A DNA stretch of 64,000 nucleotides from Chloroflexota bacterium (GCA_020161265.1 JAIUOC010000002.1:372001-436000), one strand, 5' to 3'; numbered from the stretch's first letter, positions 33,407-42,312 are shown. Notes: generated by a model from the sequence alone, not told the origin. Numbers and translations: made by a program.

Positions 33407-35590
33407 ATGCGAAATGTTCAATTACGCATGCTCTTGCTTGTTGGGCTATTGGCGGGCTTGAGCACTGGGGTCTGGCTGCGACGACCAGCGGCCTATGCCG
33501 TGCCTAGCGCTACCAGCCAAACCCTACCGCCACCAGCGCGGGTCGCGGTGACAACTCGTAGTTTCAACAACGCTCGCACTGGCACAACCGCCGCCGAGCA
33601 ACTACTAGCCCCAACCAATGTTATGTCTACCACCTTTGGTAAATTGTTCAGCCGCACAGTTGACGGCCAGATCTACGCTCAACCGTTGTATGTGCCCGAT
33701 TTGAACATGCCCGGGGTTGGCACTCGCAACGTCGTATTTGTTGCAACTCAAAAAAACAACGTTTACGCCTTCGATGCTGACGATCCAGCGATGAGCCAGC
33801 CATTGTGGTCGCTCAACCTTGGGCCATACGCGATTAGCAATTTAAAAGAATTTGGCACGCGCTATAATGGCGGCGTGTACCAAGATATCAAGCCCTACGT
33901 TGGGATTACCGGCTCGCCAGTGATCGATCCGGCCACCAACACGCTCTATGTTGTACCATTTATCCGCCTAGGAGCCTATCAATATCAACATCGTATGATT
34001 GCGATTAATATTTTGGATGGCACACTTATTCAATCCACCACGATCCAAGGCTCAGTGCCAGGTGATGGCAACGATGCTAATCCCAATGATGGAATTGTCG
34101 TATTCGATAGCCGCCAGCATTTGCAACGTTCTTCATTGCTGCTTGACGGCAATCGGGTGTATGTGGCATTTGCTGGCTATGCCGACACCGATCCTTACCA
34201 TGGTTGGGTCTTTGGCTACAACAAAACGACCCTGCAACAAGAATTGATCTACAACACAACGCCGCAAAAAGAAGTTACTTCGCAGCCCAACGCCGCCAAT
34301 GATGGCGAAGGTGGTATCTGGATGAGCGGGCAAGGCCTTACCAGCGATGGTCAAGGCAATTTGTATCTTTCGATTGGCAACGGCAGTTGGAACGCCAATT
34401 TGCCCAATGGCCGCGATTATGGCTCGTCGGTCAACAAATTGAATGTCACTAATCCACTCTCGCCAACCGTTGAAACATGGTTTACGCCTTACGATTATAA
34501 AACCCTCAACACCAACGACACCGACCTAGGCACAACTGGCGCGGTCTTAATTCCCAATACCAATGTGATGATCGCTGGCAGTAAGGGCGGCAAAATCTAT
34601 GTCTTCAATCGCAATGATATGGGTGGTCTAGGGGTTCAGCAAGGCACAACTGGCTTTGATAAAACTGTGCCCGGCAAGTTCTATCAAAGCTTCAAACCCC
34701 ATGGTGGCTCGGGCTTTCGTGGAATTTTTGGCACACCAGTGGTTTGGGCAGCTGGTGGGGCAACCGGCACTCGCATGTTTGTTTGGCCAGTCAATTCGCC
34801 GTTGAAAGCTTTTCAATTTAGCACGACGCAGCCATTGACCCCAAGTTTTAATACCACGCCTGTAGCCACCAGCACCTTGCAAACCGTGACGATGCCTGGT
34901 GGTGTGATGTCGTTATCGTGGAATGGCAGCAACGCCAATACCGGAATCGTTTGGGCAACCCACTCGACTGGCGGCAGCGCCAATACCACCACCCAGCCCG
35001 GGGTTATTCATGCCTATAACGCCTTGACCTTGCAAGAAACCTGGAATAGCAACCAAAACGCTACCCGCGACGCGATGGGCAATTTGGCCAAATTCAATAC
35101 CCCATTAATTGCTGATGGTAAAGTCATCGTTGGCACATTCTCAGTCGATAGCATCACCAACACCGATAAATTGGTGGTGTATGGTCATTTAGCTCCGCGA
35201 ATTGTGCGCGAACCAGTTGATACTACGGTTGCTTTTGGCCAAAATGCTAGCGTCAATGTAACCGCAACTGGCGCGGCAAATCTCAGTTATCAATGGTATC
35301 GTGGCACAACTGGCGACACCAGTAACCCAATCAGTGGTGCAACAATGCCAAGTTTAACCTTGACCAATGTCCAAACCAATAGCCAAGTTTGGGTGCGCGT
35401 CGCCAATCAGCAAGGCAATGTAAATAGCATTACCGCTAGCGTGATGGTGACCAATATTCCAACCAACACGCCGACAATTACGCCAACACCGAGCAACACA
35501 CCGACCCCCAGCAATACCCCAACGCCAAGCAACACGCCAGTTGTTAGCCAATGGAAGGTTTGGTTACCAATGGCAATGCGAGGTCAATAA
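33407..35590 (+). CDS. secreted PQQ-like beta-propeller protein with Ig-like domain and C-terminal tail motif
   Basis: A 727-residue exported protein. Signal peptide MRNVQLRMLLLVGLLAGLST ends near Tyr/Ala at about 31. Residues about 50-600 form a quinoprotein-like propeller (NVVFVATQKNNVYAFDADDP and ITGSPVIDPATNTLYVVPF). An Ig-like domain follows at about 602-690 (SYQWYRGTTGDTSNPISGA). Then a TPTPSNTPTPSNTPT stalk leads to the tail WKVWLPMAMRGQ. The tail, one short hydrophobic strand with Pro and terminal basics, matches those of three other secreted proteins in this window. AAGGAG lies 7 nt before the ATG. It probably sits at the cell surface. Whether it binds PQQ is unknown. Confidence 0.87.
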   Translation: MRNVQLRMLLLVGLLAGLSTGVWLRRPAAYAVPSATSQTLPPPARVAVTTRSFNNARTGTTAAEQLLAPTNVMSTTFGKLFSRTVDGQIYAQPLYVPDLNMPGVGTRNVVFVATQKNNVYAFDADDPAMSQPLWSLNLGPYAISNLKEFGTRYNGGVYQDIKPYVGITGSPVIDPATNTLYVVPFIRLGAYQYQHRMIAINILDGTLIQSTTIQGSVPGDGNDANPNDGIVVFDSRQHLQRSSLLLDGNRVYVAFAGYADTDPYHGWVFGYNKTTLQQELIYNTTPQKEVTSQPNAANDGEGGIWMSGQGLTSDGQGNLYLSIGNGSWNANLPNGRDYGSSVNKLNVTNPLSPTVETWFTPYDYKTLNTNDTDLGTTGAVLIPNTNVMIAGSKGGKIYVFNRNDMGGLGVQQGTTGFDKTVPGKFYQSFKPHGGSGFRGIFGTPVVWAAGGATGTRMFVWPVNSPLKAFQFSTTQPLTPSFNTTPVATSTLQTVTMPGGVMSLSWNGSNANTGIVWATHSTGGSANTTTQPGVIHAYNALTLQETWNSNQNATRDAMGNLAKFNTPLIADGKVIVGTFSVDSITNTDKLVVYGHLAPRIVREPVDTTVAFGQNASVNVTATGAANLSYQWYRGTTGDTSNPISGATMPSLTLTNVQTNSQVWVRVANQQGNVNSITASVMVTNIPTNTPTITPTPSNTPTPSNTPTPSNTPVVSQWKVWLPMAMRGQ

Positions 35591-36384
35591 TGCTGATTGA
35601 TCGTCAACTAGCGGCCCAACTTGAGGCTGCTGATGCGCATAATTTGCGTCAATATACCGCTGCGGTAGCCAACATTGTGCCTACAAGCCAGGCAACCTGG
35701 GCGCAGATTGGCGATGCAACAGCTTGCTACACTGGCCCCGACTTACCGATTAATCGGGCGGTTGGGGCTGGCAGCCAACAGCCTTGGGATGCACAACAAT
35801 TTGCTGCATTAGAAGATTTTTATCGGCAACGTCAACTAGCAGTTAGCCTCGAACTAACCCCATTCAGCGATCCGAGTCTGTCAACACTGTTGAGCCAGCG
35901 CAATTACCGAATTATTCGTTGGTGGAGTGTGCTAGCCTTTGACATGCTGCGTTATACCCCTTTTAGCCCAAGTAGTGTACAATCGCGGATGATCGCACCT
36001 GAACAGCCCGAACTATGGGTTGAAGCTATGACCAACCATGGCCAAAGTAGCCCGATGGGCATCACGATGGCCAGGGCTGCCGCCGCCCGATCGGATAGCC
36101 AGCTTTTTGGAGCGTGGCTTGAAGATCAACTGATTGGTTGTGGCGCATTAAGCATTAATGCCGAAGTTGCCACGCTGTTTTCAACCTTTGTCAAGCCAGA
36201 TTGGCGACGGCGCGGAGCACAAACCAGCCTGATTGCAGCACGTTTAGCTTATGCTCAGGCCCAAGGTTGTCGTTGGGCAACCGTGCTAACCATTAGTGGG
36301 AGCGATTCGCAACGGATTGTAACGCGAGCTGGTTTTGAGCTTGCCTACAATAAAGTGACGCTAGAAGAGCAACGAGGATCGTAG
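35590..36384 (+). CDS. GNAT-family N-acetyltransferase
   Basis: A 264-residue protein. The ATG overlaps the preceding stop (TAATG). The N-terminal half (1-150) is a divergent, possibly degenerate GNAT-like domain. The C-terminal half has the acetyl-CoA motif A KPDWRRRGAQTSLIAARLAYA and a following VLTISGSDSQRIVTRAGF strand-helix. Substrate is not predictable; coupling to the secreted propeller gene may just reflect compact layout. Confidence 0.8.
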   Translation: MLIDRQLAAQLEAADAHNLRQYTAAVANIVPTSQATWAQIGDATACYTGPDLPINRAVGAGSQQPWDAQQFAALEDFYRQRQLAVSLELTPFSDPSLSTLLSQRNYRIIRWWSVLAFDMLRYTPFSPSSVQSRMIAPEQPELWVEAMTNHGQSSPMGITMARAAAARSDSQLFGAWLEDQLIGCGALSINAEVATLFSTFVKPDWRRRGAQTSLIAARLAYAQAQGCRWATVLTISGSDSQRIVTRAGFELAYNKVTLEEQRGS

Positions 36385-36410
36385 ACAATCTATCTAGGAG
36401 GAAGCTGCAC

Positions 36411-37010
36411 ATGTATCGTGTGGAATCGGTAGCGGAACGACAAACCTTGGCCGACCTGATTCGTGGCAAATCACTGGGTCGTGATCTTGCGCTGATTATC
36501 GGGTTTAGTTTGTTTGTTGCCCTCACCGCTCAAATTGCTATTCCGTTGCCTTGGACTCCCGTGCCAATTACGGGCCAGACCTTGGGGGTGTTGCTGACGG
36601 GGGCGATTTTGGGGCCACGTCGTGGCGCTTTGGCGATTTTGCTTTATCTGGTCGAGGGCTTGGCTGGAATGCCTGTCTTTGCTGGCATGACCAGCGGCTT
36701 GGCTAAATTGCTCGGCCCAACTGGTGGGTATCTCCTGTCGTGGCCATTGGCCGCAGCTTTGGTGGGCTGGTTGGCTCAACGTGGCTGGGATCGGCGGATT
36801 CCAACCGCTTTGGCGATGTTTTGTTTTGGCAATATCTTGATCTACGCGATCGGTGCATCGTGGCTAAACATCTACAAAGATACGTTTGGTCAAATCAGCG
36901 TGATGTGGGCGGGGGTTTATCCCTTCTTGCCTGGTGATGCTTTGAAGATTGTGATTGCGGCCTTGGTATTACCTGGGGCGTGGGCGCTATTCGGGCGCAA
37001 CGAACGCTAA
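36411..37010 (+). CDS. bioY: biotin transporter BioY
   Basis: S-component of an ECF-type biotin transporter. The 199-residue protein has six membrane helices and the BioY signatures QIAIPLPWTPVPITGQT, GAILGPRRGALAILLYL and GMPVFAGMTSGLAKLLGPTGGYL. AGGAGG precedes the ATG at 36411. No EcfA/T genes are adjacent, so it uses shared energising subunits or works alone. A hairpin follows. Confidence 0.95.
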   Translation: MYRVESVAERQTLADLIRGKSLGRDLALIIGFSLFVALTAQIAIPLPWTPVPITGQTLGVLLTGAILGPRRGALAILLYLVEGLAGMPVFAGMTSGLAKLLGPTGGYLLSWPLAAALVGWLAQRGWDRRIPTALAMFCFGNILIYAIGASWLNIYKDTFGQISVMWAGVYPFLPGDALKIVIAALVLPGAWALFGRNER

Positions 37011-37028
37011 ACTTGTTTGGCTAAACCA

Positions 37029-37059
37029 CAACACGGCTGAAATTGCTTCAGCCGTGTTG
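37029..37059. terminator. bidirectional hairpin between bioY and a convergent small gene
   Basis: CAACACGGCTGAA pairs with TTCAGCCGTGTTG, 13 bp with a 5-nt loop, followed by GCATTT on the plus strand. It lies 18 nt after the bioY stop and 4 nt beyond the stop of the minus-strand gene at 37064. Confidence 0.8.
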
Positions 37060-37063
37060 GCAT

Positions 37064-37312
37064 TTAACCGCGTCGGAACATGCCGAAGAAACTGCTTTTT
37101 GGTTGGAGCTTGTGCATCAGCATCAGCCGATATTGGCCCCAATCGCCTGGATCACGCTCGATCCGCAAATCGTAGTGATGATTGATAAAGACTGGACCAT
37201 ATTCGTTGTTGGCCGATTGGGATAAGCCGCGTTTTGTGCCTTCCTCTTTAAGTCGCTCGACAAGTGGTGCAAGCTCTACGCCTTGCATCAAGATTTCACG
37301 CTTCACGTTCAT
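37064..37312 (-). CDS. small protein of unknown function
   Basis: An 82-residue soluble protein. The ATG at 37312 is chosen for AAGGAG 8 nt upstream (MNVKREILMQGVELAPLVER). It contains a short beta-rich part (EYGPVFINHHYDLRIERDPG, then GQYRLMLMHKL) and a basic, Phe-rich C-terminus (SSFFGMFRRG). I do not recognise it. It is convergent with bioY. Confidence 0.65.
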   Translation of the reverse strand: MNVKREILMQGVELAPLVERLKEEGTKRGLSQSANNEYGPVFINHHYDLRIERDPGDWGQYRLMLMHKLQPKSSFFGMFRRG

Positions 37313-37681
37313 CTCAGTAACTCCTTGGGTATGTAGATATCGTTGAATTAATAATGTCATGTGGGTTTTATCCTATCATGCTGTGCAAGAGCTATGCCAT
37401 AAGCCATGTGTCCTACACAACGATAGGGCGTAGTAGAAAGGAGGAATTATGAGGGAGGAAAGCTGAAGTTTTAACCACGAAGGACACGAAGAGGCACGAA
37501 GGGAGCTGATTAACGACTGGTTTTGTAGGAGCTAAATCGATTCAGACAGCTGTAGGAATATGATCTGGGTAATCTGTGGCTAAAAATGGCCTTGGCGTTC
37601 TTCGCGCTCTTCGCGGTTCCAATCCTTTGTGCCCTTCATGGATCAAAAATCTGGCTTAATCCCTATGTTCTATGCTCTATT
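37313..37681. other. repeat-bearing intergenic gap
   Basis: Contains AACCACGAAGGACACGAAGA followed by GGCACGAAGG (about 37473-37502), TTCTTCGCGCTCTTCGCGG (about 37598-37616) and CCTTTGTGCCCTTCATGGAT (about 37623-37642). All are variants of dispersed words also found at 3752, 12062, 25206 and 39971. No gene is seen. Confidence 0.6.
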
Positions 37682-38074
37682 TTATGCATGTTGTTGGCCA
37701 CGCAAGGGTGGCCCAGCAGCTTGCAATTCGGAATATTCGGCATCGCTAAATACTCGTGAACGAGTTAAAAAGCGCAAGCCTTCAGGCGCTTCGACCGAAA
37801 AGCCGCTACCACGACCTTTGACCACATCGATGATTAATTGGGTATGTTGCCAATATTCAAATTGCGGCCCGCTGATATAAAATGGGCAGCCTGCAATCTC
37901 GCCAAGATACACATCGTACTGACCGATTCGAAATTCTTGGCGGGGGTAGCACATTGGGGCACTGCCATCGCAGCAGCCACCCGATTGATGAAATAATAAT
38001 GGGCCATGCAATTGGCTGAGTTTAGCAACCAAGGCTTCAGTTTGTTCGGTTGCCAGCACACGTTCAACCGTCAT
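37682..38074 (-). CDS. DUF779 family protein, aldehyde dehydrogenase companion
   Basis: A 130-residue protein of the DUF779 family, habitually encoded next to AldB/ExaC-type acetaldehyde dehydrogenases. It shows the hallmark HQSGGCCDGSAPMCYP with its Cys-Cys pair, a later FYISGPQFEYWQHTQLIIDV and VEAPEGLRFLTRSRVF. The Cys-rich block suggests a metal or thiol role; the function is undefined. It lies downstream of the dehydrogenase at 38155 but is separated by a strong terminator, so it may have its own promoter or arise by read-through. Confidence 0.9.
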   Translation of the reverse strand: MTVERVLATEQTEALVAKLSQLHGPLLFHQSGGCCDGSAPMCYPRQEFRIGQYDVYLGEIAGCPFYISGPQFEYWQHTQLIIDVVKGRGSGFSVEAPEGLRFLTRSRVFSDAEYSELQAAGPPLRGQQHA

Positions 38075-38092
38075 GATCCAACTCCTTGTTGA

Positions 38093-38131
38093 GATAAAAA
38101 CACTACCGCAAGCAGCAAACCTGCGGTAGTG
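38093..38131 (-). terminator. terminator after the aldehyde dehydrogenase
   Basis: CACTACCGCA (38101-38110) pairs with TGCGGTAGTG (38122-38131). On the minus strand five T follow. It lies 24 nt past the dehydrogenase stop. Confidence 0.88.
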
Positions 38132-38154
38132 TGACGTTTGGAAGCACCAATCAA

Positions 38155-39675
38155 CTAAAAGAAGCCCATTGGATTGGGATCGTAGCTGACCAACAGGTTT
38201 TTAACTTGTTGATAATGGTTAAGCATCATCTTATGGTTTTCGCGGCCAATCCCCGATTGTTTGTAGCCACCAAACGCAGCATGGGCTGGATACAAGTGGT
38301 AGCAGTTAGTCCAAACGCGACCTGCTTGGATGGCGCGACCCATACGATAGGCTGTGTTCATATCGCGTGTCCACAAACCAGCGCCTAGGCCATACAAGGT
38401 ATCATTGGCAATACTCAAGGCATCGTCAAAATCATCGAACGAAGTTACCGAAACAACTGGCCCGAAAATTTCTTCTTGGAAAATGCGCATGCGGTTGTTG
38501 CCAGCAAAGATCGTCGGCTGAATGTAATAGCCTTCGGCTAAATCGCCGCTGAGTTCGGCTTTAGCCCCACCAACCAGCACTTTAGCCCCTTCGTCGCGGC
38601 CAATCGCCAAATACGACAAAATTTTCTCAAATTGATCGTTAGAGGCTTGTGCACCCACCATGGTGGCAGGATCAAGCGGGTTGCCCTGAATGCAGCGTTT
38701 GGTGCGTTCGACCGCTCGCTCTAAAAACTCACCATAGATTGATTTTTGAATTAATGCCCGTGATGGGCAGGTACAAACTTCACCTTGGTTCAAGGCAAAC
38801 ATGGTAAAGCCTTCGAGCGCTTTATCAACAAACGCATCTTGCTTGCTCAAAACATCCTCGAAGAAGATGTTGGGCGATTTACCACCAAGCTCTAAGGTCA
38901 CAGGAATGATATTTTCTGAGGCATATTGCATAATCAAACGGCCTGTGGTGGTTTCGCCAGTGAAGGCTATTTTGGCGATCCGATTGCTGCTGGCCAATGG
39001 CTTGCCTGCTTCAATCCCAAAGCCATTGACCACATTGACCACGCCCGCTGGAATCAAATCGCCAATCAATTCCATCAAGACCAAAATTGTGCTGGGCGTT
39101 TGCTCGGCGGGCTTGAGTACCACACAATTGCCAGCAGCGAGGGCTGGAGCCAATTTCCAAGTTGCCATCAACAGCGGGAAATTCCACGGAATAATTTGGC
39201 CCACCACACCCAGCGGTTCATAAAAATGATAGGCAATCGTATTTTCGTCGATTGTGGCCGCACTGCCTTCTTGCGCCCGAATCACTCCAGCAAAATAGCG
39301 GAAGTGATCGATCGCTAGCGGTAAATCGGCGGCGAGCGTTTCGCGCACAGGCTTGCCATTTTCCCATGTTTCGGCGACCGCCAACATCTCTAAGTTGGCT
39401 TCCATGCGGTCGGCAATCTTATTCAGAATATTGGCACGTTGGGCAGGTGAGGTTGCACCCCAAGCAGCTTTGGCAGCATGGGCCGCATCGAGCGCTTTTT
39501 CGATGTCTTCGGCGGTCGAACGAGGAATTTCGCAGAACGGCTTGCCATTAACTGGGCTGATATTTTCAAAATACATGCCCTTGACTGGCTCAACAAACTC
39601 GCCATTGATGTAGTTGCCATACCGTGACTTAAAACTGACTTTACTGCCCGGCTGATTGGGATTGGTGTAGACCAC
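38155..39675 (-). CDS. NAD-dependent acetaldehyde/aldehyde dehydrogenase (AldB/ExaC type)
   Basis: A 506-residue ALDH oxidising short aldehydes to acids with NAD(P). The GTG start at 39675 has GGAGG 5 nt upstream and gives the usual N-terminus and length. An upstream in-frame ATG would add 27 unlikely residues. Catalytic features are [21 protein letters not shown], the Glu in [10 protein letters not shown] and the nucleophile Cys in [26 protein letters not shown] follows. With DUF779 nearby it fits acetaldehyde removal during alcohol oxidation or general aldehyde detoxification. Confidence 0.93.
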   Translation of the reverse strand: MVYTNPNQPGSKVSFKSRYGNYINGEFVEPVKGMYFENISPVNGKPFCEIPRSTAEDIEKALDAAHAAKAAWGATSPAQRANILNKIADRMEANLEMLAVAETWENGKPVRETLAADLPLAIDHFRYFAGVIRAQEGSAATIDENTIAYHFYEPLGVVGQIIPWNFPLLMATWKLAPALAAGNCVVLKPAEQTPSTILVLMELIGDLIPAGVVNVVNGFGIEAGKPLASSNRIAKIAFTGETTTGRLIMQYASENIIPVTLELGGKSPNIFFEDVLSKQDAFVDKALEGFTMFALNQGEVCTCPSRALIQKSIYGEFLERAVERTKRCIQGNPLDPATMVGAQASNDQFEKILSYLAIGRDEGAKVLVGGAKAELSGDLAEGYYIQPTIFAGNNRMRIFQEEIFGPVVSVTSFDDFDDALSIANDTLYGLGAGLWTRDMNTAYRMGRAIQAGRVWTNCYHLYPAHAAFGGYKQSGIGRENHKMMLNHYQQVKNLLVSYDPNPMGFF

Positions 39676-40107
39676 AGTGTCCTCCAATAAGCATGTTTCA
39701 AGCTTGGGCCAAAATGAGTGGGGGAATGTTTCAAACCAGAGGTGAAGCGTTTCCAAACGTCGTGCCTGTTATGATATCACAAAATAGAACATAGAACATA
39801 GTGTTGAGTGGGCAGGGATCAGGGGCTAGGGATCAGGGGTCAGATACATTTTAATTAACGCAGAGGCGCAGAGAGCGAAGGATGCAGGATGAAGGCAAAA
39901 AGGTCGGAGCGAGCAATCAAGCATTGGGCATAGGAGAATAATCATAGCAATCTGTGGCAAAAAACTTAACTTCGCGATCTTCGTGTTCTTAGCGGTTTCA
40001 GTTCTTCGTCGATCAACATTCATATATTCTATGTTCTTTGCGCTTACTTTTGCATAATTACTGCAAATCGGCTAGCATAGAGCGCTGATTATTGTAGGAG
40101 TTTGGGT
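39676..40107. other. repeat-rich intergenic gap
   Basis: A 432-bp gap between divergent genes. It has AATAGAACATAGAACATAG, then GGGATCAGGGGCTAGGGAT and another CAGGGGTCAG (about 39783-39842), ACGCAGAGGCGCAGAGAG (39860-39877), GAAGGATGCAGGATGAAGG (39879-39897) and a CTTCGCGATCTTCGTGTTCTT stretch from 39971. It also has TTGCATAATT and ACTGCAAAT near 40050-40065, which may hold the promoter of the gene at 40108. No gene is seen. Confidence 0.6.
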
Positions 40108-41088
40108 ATGTTGCCACCAGCTTTGCGGGTTGCCTTAGAACGTGAATTAACTGGCACTGATCAACGGCGTTTAGCGGCGGCAGCCAGCGGACTTTCCGAG
40201 CGCTACCGTGCAGGCCATAGCCGCACCACTGCGCCATTTGTGCAAAATGCTGCCGATGTGTTGGCCTACGCCGCCACGCGCATGCCCGCAACCCTTGGGG
40301 CCATCAAAGCCGCTTGTGCTGAAATCGCCCAACGCCAACTAAACTTTCAGCCGCAAACTCAGCTTGATTTAGGTGCAGGCACTGGAGCAGCAACCTGGGC
40401 CGCCAGCCAAACATGGCCAAGTTTGCACCAGCATCAGTTAATTGAACGTGAAAACACCATGTTGCAACTTGGCCAACGGTTAATGCAGGCTGGGCCAACT
40501 TCGCTCCAACACGCTCGCTGGCAACAGGCCAATTTACCCAATCCCAATGCCTTGGGTCATTATGATTTGGTGACGATTGGCTATGTGTTGGGTGAATTAA
40601 ATGCAACGCAGCGCCAACAATTATTGATCCAAGCTTGGCAAGCCAGCAATGGCGTATTATTAATTGTTGAGCCAGGCACACCGCGCGGCTTTGAACTAAT
40701 CTTGGCAGCACGGACATTTTTGCTCGAACAACAAGCCCATTTAATTGCGCCATGTCCTCATCAACAAACGTGCCCAATGCAAGCCAACGATTGGTGTCAT
40801 TTTGCCACCCGCATCGAACGCACCCGCTTCCATCGCAACTTAAAAGCTGCTGAGTTGGGCTATGAAGATGAAAAATCGAGCTATATTGCGGTTAGTCGTC
40901 AGCCAAGCCAGCTAGCGCAAGCACGAGTTATTCGCCACCCCTTGCAACAACCACAGCGCATCCAATTGCAACTCTGTACACCCCAAGGCCTTAGTAGTAT
41001 AACGATTAATAAACGTGATGCCCAATGGAAACAAGCGCGAAAAGCCGAATGGGGTGATAGCTTCGAGCTAAATCCAACCCAAGATTAA
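40108..41088 (+). CDS. Rsm22-like SAM-dependent methyltransferase
   Basis: A 326-residue protein of the mitochondrial/bacterial Rsm22 family, associated with small-subunit ribosome assembly. The SAM motif I reads QLDLGAGTGAATWAA. VTIGYVLGEL and LIVEPGTPRGF are family blocks. A Cys cluster (CPHQQTCPMQANDWCHF) is also diagnostic and may bind Fe-S or Zn. TAGGAG lies 7 nt before the ATG at 40108. Mitochondrial homologues carry a 4Fe-4S cluster, which fits the Fe-S carrier gene just downstream, though co-transcription is not supported. Confidence 0.88.
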   Translation: MLPPALRVALERELTGTDQRRLAAAASGLSERYRAGHSRTTAPFVQNAADVLAYAATRMPATLGAIKAACAEIAQRQLNFQPQTQLDLGAGTGAATWAASQTWPSLHQHQLIERENTMLQLGQRLMQAGPTSLQHARWQQANLPNPNALGHYDLVTIGYVLGELNATQRQQLLIQAWQASNGVLLIVEPGTPRGFELILAARTFLLEQQAHLIAPCPHQQTCPMQANDWCHFATRIERTRFHRNLKAAELGYEDEKSSYIAVSRQPSQLAQARVIRHPLQQPQRIQLQLCTPQGLSSITINKRDAQWKQARKAEWGDSFELNPTQD

Positions 41089-41131
41089 CCTTAATCATTG
41101 ACAAAACTAGCGAACTAAGCCCCTCAGACCA

Positions 41132-41140
41132 TGCTATACT
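41132..41140 (+). promoter_or_regulatory. extended -10 promoter ahead of the Fe-S carrier gene
   Basis: TGCTATACT is an extended -10 (TGN plus TATACT). TTGACA (41098-41103) is too far away (31 nt) to pair. The predicted start is near 41147, leaving a leader of about 215 nt before the ATG at 41364. Confidence 0.45.
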
Positions 41141-41246
41141 AGCAATGGTATCAGCACATTGCACAGCTTAGGAATTTGGCTGAATTGCAGCCCAAACCAA
41201 GCCAAAGCCATGACCTAATCGGCCCTTGGTTTATGCGCGTTTTACC

Positions 41247-41287
41247 CTTGAAACAGGTCAAGCATTGCTTGCGTTTCAAGCTTTTTT
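41247..41287 (+). terminator. hairpin with T-run inside the leader of the Fe-S carrier gene
   Basis: CTTGAAAC (41247-41254) pairs with GTTTCAAG (41273-41280), with an inner CAAGC/GCTTG stem, and is followed by CTTTTTTC. It lies 77 nt upstream of the start codon, inside the likely 5' leader, so it is a possible attenuator. It could also be the terminator of the upstream gene, about 160 nt past its stop. Confidence 0.65.
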
Positions 41288-41363
41288 CAAGTATGCTACA
41301 GGGAAGCAAATGCCATTTGAAGGCATGTTGTCAACCTGATTTTCCGGCACAGGAGGCTCTCAA

Positions 41364-41807
41364 ATGAGCGATGTAGCAGTAAAACCAATGACTGCCATTG
41401 AAATCGATCCAGCATTGGTCACGGTGACGGCATCAGCAGCAAATCGCTTGTTGTCGATCAAGCAAGAAAAAGAATTGTCCGATGAATATGCCCTGCGGGT
41501 TTTTGTGGCCGGCGGTGGCTGTTCAGGCTTGCAATATGGTATGAGCTTCGATGATCAAACCAACGAAGGCGATACCGAATTCTTCGCCAGTGGCTTGCGG
41601 GTAATTGTAGACCCAATGAGCGCTCAATACATTGGCGGTGCCTCGATCGATTACATCGACAGTTTGATGGGTGGCGGTTTCAAAATTGATAACCCCAACG
41701 CAACCTCAAGCTGTGGCTGTGGTAGCTCGTTCAAACCCAAAAATGGCGAAGCTCCCGCCAGTGGTGGTAGCTGTGGCAGCGGGGCCGGCGGCTGCGGCTG
41801 TCACTAA
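41364..41807 (+). CDS. A-type iron-sulfur carrier (ErpA/IscA-like) with Cys-rich tail
   Basis: Delivers [2Fe-2S]/[4Fe-4S] clusters to apo-proteins. The HesB/IscA core (about 18-130) has the first Cys in VAGGGCSGLQYGMSF and the terminal pair in NATSSCGCGSSF. Normal A-type proteins end there, at about 110-125 residues. This one continues with a linker KPKNGEAPASGG and an extra Gly/Cys tail ending GAGGCGCH (147 residues in all), adding further CxC-type ligands. AGGAGG lies before the ATG. A terminator follows. A role for the tail in metal storage or transfer is inference. Confidence 0.92.
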   Translation: MSDVAVKPMTAIEIDPALVTVTASAANRLLSIKQEKELSDEYALRVFVAGGGCSGLQYGMSFDDQTNEGDTEFFASGLRVIVDPMSAQYIGGASIDYIDSLMGGGFKIDNPNATSSCGCGSSFKPKNGEAPASGGSCGSGAGGCGCH

Positions 41808-41835
41808 GCCTTAAGCTGTTTTACGATACAGTGAG

Positions 41836-41863
41836 CGGGGACGAGCAACTCGTCCCCGTTTGT
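41836..41863 (+). terminator. terminator after the Fe-S carrier
   Basis: CGGGGACGAG pairs with CTCGTCCCCG around CAA (41836-41858), followed by TTTGTT. Confidence 0.9.
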
Positions 41864-41871
41864 TATGTTTC

Positions 41872-42312
41872 ATGAAGCGCAGACATTTCTATGGTTGGTT
41901 GGGGTTGCTCTATACATTGGCCGTATTTGGCCTAGCATGGCATAATTGGACAGGTAGCACAACCCAGCCTAGCCTTCAATTGCACATCGGAGCCACAATC
42001 AGGGCAGCCATCCAGCAAGGGGGGCGGGTTGCTTTGATTAATATCGTCGGAAATGTGGCGGCATTTGCCCCTAGCAGCTGGCTTTTAGCCTTCTGGCGGC
42101 CCAAACTGCGGCTTTGGCAAATTGGTCTCATTGGTATTGGGATAAGTTGCACCGTCGAGCTTGGTCAATATTGGCTGGGCTATCGGGTTGTTGATATTGA
42201 TGATGTTGTGTTGAATAGCTTGGGGTTTTGCCTCGCTGGCAGCGTTGCTCGCGCAAGCCAACGCTTGATTCAACGGTGTACGAGGGAAGCCGATCGTGGC
42301 GATTCCAGCTGA
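41872..42312 (+). CDS. VanZ-like family membrane protein
   Basis: A 146-residue protein with four membrane helices and the VanZ signature near the end: ELGQYWLGYRVVDIDDVVLN. NIVGNVAAFAP is another family block. VanZ confers low teicoplanin tolerance in enterococci, but most homologues have unknown envelope roles. The ATG at 41872 has no visible SD and sits just after a terminator, so expression and the exact start are uncertain. Its end overlaps the next frame by 17 nt. Confidence 0.85.
   Translation: MKRRHFYGWLGLLYTLAVFGLAWHNWTGSTTQPSLQLHIGATIRAAIQQGGRVALINIVGNVAAFAPSSWLLAFWRPKLRLWQIGLIGIGISCTVELGQYWLGYRVVDIDDVVLNSLGFCLAGSVARASQRLIQRCTREADRGDSS

Noticed and set aside
33407-35590. LPXTG-type sortase signal on the propeller protein
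   Set aside because: WLPMA lacks the LPXTG pattern, and no hydrophobic helix with basic tail follows.
41176-41367. A 63-codon frame in the Fe-S carrier leader that overlaps the start by ATGA
   Set aside because: TTG start with no SD, runs through the T-run hairpin, and has Cys/Lys-rich composition without a recognisable fold. Treated as chance.
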